Shown here: positions 1 through 5,838 of the stretch, in pieces
Position numbering within the stretch: the stretch's first letter is position 1
Layout: each line of letters opens with the position of its first letter
Source of the DNA: an uncultured Actinomycetes bacterium
GTDB lineage: Bacteria > Actinomycetota > Actinomycetes > S36-B12
NCBI GenBank assembly: GCA_937876275.1
Contig: CALFIA010000062.1
Coordinates: forward strand, 1-8,618
Length of the DNA: 8,618 bases
Direction: 5' to 3'
Program-made: the position numbers and the translations under genes
Notes under the pieces: model-generated
Databases searched by the model: none
What the model saw: the letters and a program-made list of their open reading frames with translations, nothing else
What the model was told of the DNA's origin: nothing

Positions 1-313
1 GCAGGCCGTAAATATCCAGTCCTCTAAGGCTCAGGACAACATCACTGTCGATCCCCCCACGATGCCCGCGTGGTCGATTGCTGCGCCGATCGTGATGAAG
101 GCGGGTAGCAACCTGACCCTCGCCGGAACCGCAATCTCAGGCTCACCGGTCGTATTCAGTGAGCAGGGGCCGTGCTACATCAACGGCTCAGTTCTCTATG
201 CACCGTCCGCGGGTTCGTGCCAAGTCACGGCAGTCTCTGCTTTTTTTTTTAATGATACGGCGACCACCGAGATCTACACGGTGACTGTCACGGCACCGCC
301 GAAGAAGGGCTAA
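1..313 (+). CDS. Ig-like domain surface/secreted protein, C-terminal fragment (contaminated by adapter)
   Basis: The reading frame is open from base 2 to the TAA at 311-313, so this is the last ~103 codons of a longer gene whose start lies left of the window. The visible protein is rich in Gly, Ser, Thr, Val and Ala. It has two cysteines in the pattern GPCYINGS...GSCQVTAVS, as in repeated bacterial Ig-like/filamin-type beta-sandwich domains of exported actinobacterial proteins, and ends in TVTVTAPPKKG. Residues encoded at 242-280 (FFFNDTATTEIYT) are not natural: they translate a T-run plus the Illumina P5 adapter. The real residues between AVSA and VTVTAPP are therefore unknown. No sortase signal or C-terminal membrane segment is visible. 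A strong hairpin follows 16 bp after the stop. The Ig-like assignment is by pattern only; substrate or partner cannot be stated. Confidence 0.7.
   Translation, partial: QAVNIQSSKAQDNITVDPPTMPAWSIAAPIVMKAGSNLTLAGTAISGSPVVFSEQGPCYINGSVLYAPSAGSCQVTAVSAFFFNDTATTEIYTVTVTAPPKKG
241..279 (+). other. Illumina P5 adapter / flow-cell oligo sequence (assembly artefact)
   Basis: Bases 241-250 are ten consecutive T. Bases 251-279 match, base for base, the 29-nt Illumina P5 sequence that begins AATGATACGGCGACCACC and ends GATCTACAC. The flow-cell-grafted P5 oligo also carries a ten-T spacer at this end, so all 39 bases are explained by sequencing chemistry. The Read 1 primer site that normally follows P5 in a library molecule is absent, and the sequence passes directly into plausible coding sequence at 280. 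The segment is 39 nt (13 codons), so it leaves the reading frame open and is easy to miss in protein-level checks. Confidence 0.97.
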
Positions 314-328
314 GCCCACCAGAACGAT

Positions 329-361
329 CGAGAGGCCCCCGGCACCGCCGGGGGCCTCTCG
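329..361. terminator. Perfect 15-bp hairpin, bidirectional terminator
   Basis: The arm at 329-343 (CGAGAGGCCCCCGGC) is an exact reverse complement of 347-361, with a 3-nt loop (ACC). It lies 16 bp after the stop of the Ig-like gene and 19 bp beyond the stop of the converging glycosyltransferase gene, in a 66-bp intergenic space. Neither side has a real T-run, as is usual for GC-rich actinobacterial terminators. Serving both genes is inferred from position and symmetry. Confidence 0.85.
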
Positions 362-379
362 AATGTCTAGTGATGTCCC

Positions 380-2224
380 TTAACTAGCGCCGCGACCCTT
401 AATCTTTCGAAGCGGCGCAGTGACCTTCCAGCTGCGGGTGCCCTGAATGAAGTCGAGCTCGGCGCGCAGTGCATCGGCCGCAGCCTTGAGTGCGATGTTC
501 TGAGTTGCAAGGTCATCAGAGCGAAGCACCACGAAAGACCGAATGCCAAGGAAGCCCTCGATGGAATCAGTTGCATCGGTCACCGTAAGGGTCACTTGAG
601 CTGGCTCGCCGGCCTTGCCGTCGCCGAGGGGAAGGGTGATGACTGAGCCGAGGTAGACCTCTTCGCGCACAGGGCCGCCAGGGCCGACCGCATCGATCTG
701 CACGACTCCGGGCATGGAGCGCGTCGAGATAAGGATGCTCAACGGGCCATCGACTGGGCGGGTGAGGCGGAAGTCGGCGCGGCGACCAGGGCGGATCTCG
801 TTGCCCCACACCTGCGGCGAGCCGAAGGTGCCGATCACTGCGGCATCGACAACCTCGAAGTCATCAGCGCCACGCGGCTGTCGCAGCATAGGGGTCAGGC
901 CCTCACGCTGCACGTGATCGAGGTACTGATCGGCATGGCCGGCATCAGGCGCCTGACCACCGACAGCAAGCACGTATTCACGGCCAAGTTCGATGCTCGG
1001 GTACATCGGCTTCCTCGATTCAGTGGAGACGGCGTAAGTGACATCGCGCATGATCGCGTCGGTGACCTGTTGCCAGGTGATGTCATGGAAGTTGTCTTCG
1101 ATGTTCTTCTCGATCCTTGCGCGGTTACTCGAATCCATTCCGTCGCGCTCGATGACCGCGACGAAGTCATTCACATCACCTGAGGTGAAGTAACTGGCGA
1201 GGTTTCCGCCAGCCTCCGGGAGCGAGGAGTTATTCGCGACGATCGCTACCTTGCCAAAAGCAAGGCTTTCTGAGACCGGCAAGCCCCAACCCTCGTAGCG
1301 ACTGGGGTACACGGTGAACTGAGCATTCGCGTAGAAGCGAGCGAGCTCTTCGTCGGTCACGCTGTTGGAAAGAACAGACACCTTGCCCGAAAGGCCTTGC
1401 GTAGCAACGTATTCATCGAGGAAGGCATTGGCGTTCCAGCCAAGGCGGCCAATGCATACGAGATCGGGCACGTTCTCGGTGCCATGCTTGGCGATCAATG
1501 CTTTCCATGCGTCGAGAGCCAGCATGTGGTTCTTGCGTGACTCGACCGTGCCGACGAAGAGCGCGTAACCACGCGGCCACGGGGACTCACTCGTGTCGAA
1601 CTGACCAGGTTTGAGACCGCAGGGGAGGCCGGTGACCTCGCCGCGCGGAGCTACTTCCCCGTGGTCATTCGCATACTTCGCGAAATCGTTCGCGCTCGAC
1701 TGCGAGATGGCCGGAACCGCTGACGCCGTCTGAATCACGAGAGTGAGATAGCGCTCGAAGAGTCGATTGACAGCGGCGGTGTGACCAGTCTCGAGCACCG
1801 GAGTCAGGTCGTAAAGGAGGTAAACGCTCTTCGCGCCCTTGGCTGCAACATCGCGCGCGGCGAGCATCAGCGCATCGTTGATCCACACTGCGCCGAGATA
1901 GACCATCACCGTCTCGGAGTTGATCTCAATGGGGTTCGCAGTGTGGGCACGGTTGAGGGCCGCACTGGCTGCCGCGGCAATGGCATCGCGATCTGGTGCG
2001 GGATTGTGGCTCGCGGCGCCTGTCATGATCAGCGCCTGGGTCTCGCCCGCTGTCAGGGCGACGAAGACGCCTCGAGGGCGATCCAGGATGACGGCGGCCG
2101 CGGGGGCTGAGGCGTTGTCGCCGAGCATGAGCGGGGCGGTTTCGGCAATTACCCGCTGCACCCCGGAGACCGATTCACGGCGCTGGAGGAACTCGACTAG
2201 GTCGGTCACGTCCAGCAGCAGCAT
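380..2224 (-). CDS. GT4-family glycosyltransferase with C-terminal accessory domain (614 aa)
   Basis: Predicted cytoplasmic glycosyltransferase of the GT-B fold, transferring a sugar from a nucleotide-sugar donor during polysaccharide assembly; donor and acceptor are not readable. The N-terminal half has SGVQRVI (residues 20-26) and LLYDLTPVLET (136-146), typical of polysaccharide GT4 enzymes. The donor-binding half has FVGTVESRKNH (223-233) and the E-x7-E motif as EGWGLPVSE (E311, E319), followed by SSLPEAGG. The GT4 core ends near residue 400. Residues ~405-570 form an extra beta-rich region without a recognised motif. A short helical stretch then leads to SWKVTAPLR (598-606), a tail seen at the ends of many glycan-cluster glycosyltransferases. 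The ATG at 2222-2224 begins a hydrophobic beta-strand-like MLLLDVTDLV; no strong ribosome binding site precedes it. It is divergent from the sulfotransferase and converges on the hairpin at 329-361. Confidence 0.9.
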   Translation of the reverse strand: MLLLDVTDLVEFLQRRESVSGVQRVIAETAPLMLGDNASAPAAAVILDRPRGVFVALTAGETQALIMTGAASHNPAPDRDAIAAAASAALNRAHTANPIEINSETVMVYLGAVWINDALMLAARDVAAKGAKSVYLLYDLTPVLETGHTAAVNRLFERYLTLVIQTASAVPAISQSSANDFAKYANDHGEVAPRGEVTGLPCGLKPGQFDTSESPWPRGYALFVGTVESRKNHMLALDAWKALIAKHGTENVPDLVCIGRLGWNANAFLDEYVATQGLSGKVSVLSNSVTDEELARFYANAQFTVYPSRYEGWGLPVSESLAFGKVAIVANNSSLPEAGGNLASYFTSGDVNDFVAVIERDGMDSSNRARIEKNIEDNFHDITWQQVTDAIMRDVTYAVSTESRKPMYPSIELGREYVLAVGGQAPDAGHADQYLDHVQREGLTPMLRQPRGADDFEVVDAAVIGTFGSPQVWGNEIRPGRRADFRLTRPVDGPLSILISTRSMPGVVQIDAVGPGGPVREEVYLGSVITLPLGDGKAGEPAQVTLTVTDATDSIEGFLGIRSFVVLRSDDLATQNIALKAAADALRAELDFIQGTRSWKVTAPLRKIKGRGAS

Positions 2225-2320
2225 GGGGCAAGCCTAGGCCTGGAGCCAGGAGGCCCATCTGAGCGTCCAATCTTCGGGTTATCCCTAAATCTGAACTCTG
2301 TATGTACGGGAGGTGAACAA
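2225..2320. promoter_or_regulatory. Divergent intergenic region between GT4 and sulfotransferase genes
   Basis: This 96-bp gap separates two genes that read away from each other, so it should hold both promoters unless those lie inside the coding regions. It is more AT-rich on its right side (around 2279-2306) than the genes. An imperfect inverted repeat, GGCCTGG at 2237-2243 against CCAGG(A)GGCC at 2246-2255, lies near the GT4 start. I could not find a -35/-10 pair with convincing spacing on either strand, so no specific promoter is called. Confidence 0.45.
2308..2314 (+). promoter_or_regulatory. Ribosome binding site fixing a TTG start
   Basis: GGGAGGT matches the anti-Shine-Dalgarno well, and its GGAGG core ends 7 nt before the TTG at 2321. 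It is the strongest ribosome binding site in the window and the main reason for placing the sulfotransferase start at a rare TTG rather than at the in-frame ATGs at 2399 or 2486. Confidence 0.7.
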
Positions 2321-3235
2321 TTGTCCCTCAAATGGGGGTACCCTCAAGGCTTCCACGGGGGAAACGCGCTCTCGGGCGCCTGGCCCCTGGAGGCGCAGAT
2401 GCTGGACCCGCGTGGATCCGCGCACGGGAGCCCTTCCGGCGCTTACTTTGCCCCACAACGCCTATTCCCTCGATTCGCCGGCGCGATGAATCTGGCTTCG
2501 CACGTCCCTGGTGGCCTTGCTCTTGGTTCTGCCTGGCTCAGGCCGATCGCCGAACATGATCTGCAGAGTGACTTCGAGCGGCCCTCAGCCTCCCAACTCG
2601 CCCTTGCCTCGGTGGCGGTCACGGGCTTTCCGCGCACTGGCTCGACCTATTTCAGTTTCTTAGTGAACGCTGCATTCGCGAATGACTCTGCCTGCTGGAA
2701 GAGCCACGACGCTTTCGCCTTTGCCGGCTATGCCGCGGCTGGTGTGCCGGCGGTGCTGACTTTGCGGGAACCGATCGGCACGGTCACCTCGTGGTCGATC
2801 TACAACTCTGATATTCCCTCGATCTGGCTGATGAAGCGACGACTTCAGACCTACTGTGCCTGGCATCGCGAAGTACTGCGCAACACAAAGCATCTGTCGG
2901 TCACTATCGCTCGGTTTGAGGAATTCACTCTCGATCACACAAGGCTCATCACCGAACTCAACCCCGCGGTCGAAACTCAATCGGCCGAATTCGGTTTTGA
3001 TATTGATGAGTTCAGCGAGCGAACCAACCAGCACGATTTGCCGGCGACGCAGCGACACCTTCCTTGCCCTGAACGCGATGCTGTGAAGCGTGAATACCAA
3101 TCTATTCTCGACTCAGGCTCGCTTTTGCCCTTGCTCTTGTCGGCTCAAGAACTTCACTACGAATTATGGATACGTGCCGAGAGCGACACTGTGACCAACA
3201 GCGAAGCTTCAGTGGTCGAGGCAGAGGCAAGCTAG
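2321..3235 (+). CDS. Sulfotransferase family protein (304 aa, TTG start)
   Basis: Predicted PAPS-dependent sulfotransferase moving a sulfuryl group to a hydroxyl, most likely on a sugar or lipid given its glycosyltransferase neighbours. The 5'-phosphosulfate loop is TGFPRTGSTY (101-110). KSHD (127-130) fits the conserved lysine-histidine region after it. LREPIGTVTS contains R149 and S157, eight residues apart, the spacing of the 3'-phosphate-binding Arg/Ser pair of the family. The C-terminal part is helical with no membrane segment, so the enzyme is probably cytosolic. The ~95 residues before the loop are unusual: rich in Gly, Pro, Ala and Ser, with no recognised motif, where bacterial sulfotransferases normally reach the loop within a few dozen residues or fewer. 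The start rests on the GGGAGGT site at 2308-2314; a later ATG (2486) would remove 55 of these residues. The gene meets the GT2 gene tail to tail. Confidence 0.82.
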   Translation: MSLKWGYPQGFHGGNALSGAWPLEAQMLDPRGSAHGSPSGAYFAPQRLFPRFAGAMNLASHVPGGLALGSAWLRPIAEHDLQSDFERPSASQLALASVAVTGFPRTGSTYFSFLVNAAFANDSACWKSHDAFAFAGYAAAGVPAVLTLREPIGTVTSWSIYNSDIPSIWLMKRRLQTYCAWHREVLRNTKHLSVTIARFEEFTLDHTRLITELNPAVETQSAEFGFDIDEFSERTNQHDLPATQRHLPCPERDAVKREYQSILDSGSLLPLLLSAQELHYELWIRAESDTVTNSEASVVEAEAS

Positions 3236-4059
3236 AGCGACGCGCGGAGGATGTGAGTCCGACTCAGCTGCTTCCACAACGCGGGCGTTGCGCATTGCGC
3301 CCGGAGAATGGTGCTGAGATCTTTCGCCTTCTGCATGCCGGCACCAAGGTTCGCCGCTCGGGCCTTGGCCTTTGCTCCAGCGCCCATGGCCTGCGTGCCG
3401 GTATCGAGGCCTACCTGCTGATCGCCCTGCACGCGGTAGTCGATCACTGATTCGGTTTCGATGAGCATGCCGAGGCGCACGGTGGCAAGCAGGCTCCACC
3501 AACGGTCATGCAGCCAGCCTGCGGGGATTTCCTGAGCCGCGAAGTAATCGGGCTTGAGCGCGCTGGCGCCGCCGGTGGCAAGTGAATGCTTGAGGGCGTA
3601 CTTCAGTTGCTGTTCTGCTGGCAACTCATTCCAGTTCGCGGCAACGGGGAAGGTGGTGCGCAATGTGCCACCGATGGGGGTGTTGGTGTCACCGACGAGG
3701 GTTCCGTCGGAAGCGACCATCAGTGCTTGGGGGTTGCTCATGAGGATCTCGGCCTGGCGTTCGACTCGTGTTGAGTGCCAGATGTCATCGTGATCGCCCA
3801 GCACGACGATGTCGGCACCCCTGGCTTCGCGAATGCCTTGCTGGAAGTTCTGGGCAATGCGGGTGAGGGTCTCGGTTGCAGTTGTGGTGGCCTTGATCGG
3901 CGTGATGTTGTATTCGCTCAGGATCTTTTCTGTGGCATCTGTGGAGTTGTCGTCAATGACGATGATGGGATCGGGCTTGCGCGTCTGATTCGCGATGCTG
4001 TCGAGGGTGGCCTTGAGCCAGCGCTCGGAGTTATGGGTGACGAGAACCGCGGCGATCAC
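3232..4059 (-). CDS. GT2-family glycosyltransferase (275 aa, GTG start)
   Basis: GT-A fold, inverting-type family 2 glycosyltransferase. From the chosen start the protein reads MIAAVLVTHNSERW, the standard first strand and helix of GT2. Nucleotide-binding acidic residues sit in VIDDNSTD (34-41). The metal-binding DxD region is LGDHDDIW (87-94), the form common in rhamnan and O-antigen-type GT2 enzymes. HDRWW (184-188) and YRVQGDQQVG (208-217) match the later acceptor and HxxN-like regions. The frame stays open further upstream, to 4173, but that extension is charged and non-GT-like. The GTG at 4057-4059 shares GTGA with the stop of the preceding GT4 gene, giving the expected N-terminus and translational coupling. 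Its C-terminus is basic (SRTHILRASL). Donor sugar unknown. Confidence 0.9.
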   Translation of the reverse strand: MIAAVLVTHNSERWLKATLDSIANQTRKPDPIIVIDDNSTDATEKILSEYNITPIKATTTATETLTRIAQNFQQGIREARGADIVVLGDHDDIWHSTRVERQAEILMSNPQALMVASDGTLVGDTNTPIGGTLRTTFPVAANWNELPAEQQLKYALKHSLATGGASALKPDYFAAQEIPAGWLHDRWWSLLATVRLGMLIETESVIDYRVQGDQQVGLDTGTQAMGAGAKAKARAANLGAGMQKAKDLSTILRAQCATPALWKQLSRTHILRASL

Positions 4060-5216
4060 GAGTGCGCCTTCGTGCTCGAGCCGCCCTTGCCCCTCGTGGA
4101 GTTCGGCCTCTTTCCTTTCTCGGTAAGCATCGTGATCGCGAGTTTCTCGTAGTCGTCGGTGACCGAATCCCACTGGTAGGCATCTCGAATGCGCTGCTTC
4201 TCGATGGCCGGGAGTTCGGCGAGCTTGGCATCGAGCTCGTGATTGGCAATCTGGTTGAAGATGGCGATCAGGGCATCGGCGTCGGGCCAGAAGAGCGCGG
4301 TGTTGGCGGTGACCTCGCGATTGAACTCGACGTCGTAGGCGAGAACCGGTGCGCCGGCGCCCATCGCGCGCAGCAGTGATGGGTTCGTGCCGCCGACTGA
4401 GTGACCGTGAATATAGGTGGCGGCATTGGCGTAGAGCTGATCGAGAAGTTCTTGGTTGTAGATTCCGCCGGTGAAGCGAATGCGCGGGTCACTCTTCGCT
4501 GCGTCATGCACCTTGTCGACGTACCACTGGCTATAGGGAGCGCTGCCCACGACGATCAGCGGGCGCTGCTCAGTGCTCTCGCGATAGGCGTGCACGGCGT
4601 CAAGCACGTGATTCTCGGGCTCGAAACGTGCAACCACGAGGTGGTAGGCCTGCGGGGTGAGATCGAGCTCGGCAAGTCGATCACTGCCCGGCTCGATGAC
4701 CTCAGCGCCGTAGGGAATCACAACGCAGGTTCGGCCGTAATCGCGCTGCACGTAATCGGCGATTGCCTGGGCGTCGGCGATGACCTTCTGGCCCCAGTTG
4801 ATCGCCGCCTTCTCGGCCCAGCGGTAGTACTTCGCGCCGGTGCCACGCCACTTCTCGCGCTTGGACTCCAGGCCGTCCAAATGAATGGCGGTCGGGATAC
4901 GCGCGGCCTTGAGCGGAGGCAGCAGCGGGGCGTTGCCGGCATTGAGCAGGAACACCACATCGGGGTGATCGGCGATGATCGAGTGAGCAGCGCTGATGGC
5001 CGTATGAGACAAGGTCTCGGCCATGCGATGGCGCACCGCGGGGGCGTTGACGAGCTTCATGCCCTCGTACTCGGTGATGCTCTGACCGGGGTTACGGCAA
5101 TAGACAGTGACCTCGTGGCCGCGCTGCACAAGACGCTTGCCGATCTCCTCGACTGCCGTCTCGAAACCGCCATATTGAGCAGGCACACCGCGGGTGCCCA
5201 TCATGGCGATCTTCAT
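4056..5216 (-). CDS. GT4-family glycosyltransferase, DUF1972/rhamnosyltransferase-like (386 aa)
   Basis: The N-terminus MKIAMMGTRGVPAQYGGFET (residues 1-20) is the signature of the DUF1972-type GT4 enzymes, which include WchF/Cps2T-type rhamnosyltransferases acting early in capsule repeat synthesis. Other family motifs are HLDGLESKREKW (112-123), VIPYGAE (166-172), VARFEPENH (195-203) and GHSVGGTNPSLLRAMG (271-286). In this last motif the second glutamate of the classic E-x7-E position is R283 and the first is G275. Residues ~366-386 form a basic, Ser/Gly-rich tail. The ATG at 5214-5216 gives the exact family N-terminus but has little Shine-Dalgarno before it. Its start is 22 bp from the divergent rmlC start, fitting a dTDP-rhamnose donor. 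It forms a two-gene operon with the GT2 gene. Rhamnose specificity is inferred from family and neighbour. Confidence 0.9.
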   Translation of the reverse strand: MKIAMMGTRGVPAQYGGFETAVEEIGKRLVQRGHEVTVYCRNPGQSITEYEGMKLVNAPAVRHRMAETLSHTAISAAHSIIADHPDVVFLLNAGNAPLLPPLKAARIPTAIHLDGLESKREKWRGTGAKYYRWAEKAAINWGQKVIADAQAIADYVQRDYGRTCVVIPYGAEVIEPGSDRLAELDLTPQAYHLVVARFEPENHVLDAVHAYRESTEQRPLIVVGSAPYSQWYVDKVHDAAKSDPRIRFTGGIYNQELLDQLYANAATYIHGHSVGGTNPSLLRAMGAGAPVLAYDVEFNREVTANTALFWPDADALIAIFNQIANHELDAKLAELPAIEKQRIRDAYQWDSVTDDYEKLAITMLTEKGKRPNSTRGKGGSSTKAHS

Positions 5217-5238
5217 CTGCTCACGATAGCCTCACGGC
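5217..5238. promoter_or_regulatory. 22-bp divergent spacer between GT4 and rmlC start codons
   Basis: Only 22 bp separate the ATG of the minus-strand GT4 (5216) from the GTG of rmlC (5239). Neither gene has a clear Shine-Dalgarno in it. On the minus strand, CTCGAC and TATCGT lie 16 bp apart just before the ATG and could be a weak promoter giving a nearly leaderless message. For rmlC the promoter would have to lie inside the GT4 coding sequence. The promoter reading is tentative; the spacing is certain if both starts are right. Confidence 0.4.
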
Positions 5239-5835
5239 GTGCAGGTCGAGCCGCTAGCCATCGAAGGTCTCTGGGAGATCACTCCGATTCTGCGACCCGA
5301 TGATCGTGGTGTCTTCCTCGAGGCATTCAAGGCCGATGTGCTCAGCGAGGCGATCGGGCACCCCTTCACCCTCAAGCAGATGAACGTGTCGGTCTCGTCG
5401 GCCGGAACCGTGCGCGGCATCCACTTCGCCGACGTGCCCGTCGGCCAGGCGAAGTATGTGCAGTGCTTCTCGGGCGCGATCCTCGATGTTGTTGTCGACA
5501 TTCGAGTTGGTTCACCCACCTTTGGGCAATGGGATGCAGTCGAACTGAATGCCACCTCGCGCAAGGCGCTCTACATCTCCGAGGGCCTGGGCCATGCGTT
5601 CTGCGCCCTGACCGACGATGCGACTGTCGGCTACCTCTGCTCGGAGCCCTACTCGCCGACCCGCGAGCATGGGATTCATCCCATGGATGCTGAGTTGGCG
5701 CTGCCGTGGCCCGATGGCACTGCGGCGCTGCTATCGCCAAAGGATGCAGCTGCGCCGACATTGGCTTCTGCGCTTGAGTCGGGTCTGCTGCCGTCGTACG
5801 ACGAGTGCGTCGCCTTCCGTCGATCATTGGGGTAG
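5239..5835 (+). CDS. rmlC: dTDP-4-dehydrorhamnose 3,5-epimerase (RmlC), GTG start
   Basis: Catalyses the third step of dTDP-L-rhamnose synthesis, double epimerisation of dTDP-4-dehydro-6-deoxy-D-glucose, in the cytoplasm. The 198-aa length is typical of the family. Visible hallmarks are the early EITPILRPDDRGVFLEAF (residues 13-30), SSAGTVRGIHF with catalytic His62, QAKYVQ with Lys72, DVVVDIRVGSPTFG (83-96), GLGHAF (117-122), GYLCSEPYSP with catalytic Tyr132 and Tyr138, and SPKDAAAPTL with the His-partner Asp169. As I recall the M. tuberculosis enzyme, His62 and Tyr132 have identical numbers, which supports the GTG at 5239; an in-frame TAG at 5227-5229 excludes a longer start. It has no obvious ribosome binding site and may be leaderless. 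The DinB-like gene follows after 3 bp, so the two are probably cotranscribed. Confidence 0.95.
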   Translation: MQVEPLAIEGLWEITPILRPDDRGVFLEAFKADVLSEAIGHPFTLKQMNVSVSSAGTVRGIHFADVPVGQAKYVQCFSGAILDVVVDIRVGSPTFGQWDAVELNATSRKALYISEGLGHAFCALTDDATVGYLCSEPYSPTREHGIHPMDAELALPWPDGTAALLSPKDAAAPTLASALESGLLPSYDECVAFRRSLG

Positions 5836-5838
5836 TTC

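Noticed and set aside
241..250. T-run read as a natural homopolymer or the U-tract of a terminator
   Set aside because: There is no preceding stem, it is inside an open frame, and it is directly joined to the P5 adapter, whose grafted form has exactly this T10 spacer.
2237..2255. Inverted repeat GGCCTGG / CCAGG(A)GGCC as an operator
   Set aside because: It is short, imperfect and in GC-rich sequence, with no located promoter beside it. It is mentioned in the intergenic entry but not called as a binding site.
2301..2306. TATGTA as a -10 box for the sulfotransferase
   Set aside because: Transcription would then start at about the ribosome binding site and remove it, and there is no convincing -35 at proper spacing.
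2660..3100. A 146-codon minus-strand open frame inside the sulfotransferase gene
   Set aside because: The opposite strand carries clear sulfotransferase motifs with correct spacing; the antisense translation has none.
3775..4152. A 125-codon plus-strand open frame
   Set aside because: It is antisense to the GT2 catalytic region and the end of the GT4 gene and has no recognisable content.
4060..4173. Longer N-terminus for the GT2 gene
   Set aside because: The extra 38 residues are charged, come from the region coding the GT4 tail in another frame, and precede the normal first strand of GT2; the GTGA overlap gives a better start.
4401..5303. A 300-codon plus-strand open frame
   Set aside because: It lies antisense to the well-supported DUF1972-type GT4 gene and runs across the rmlC start. 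Its translation shows no family motif; long antisense frames are common in GC-rich genes.
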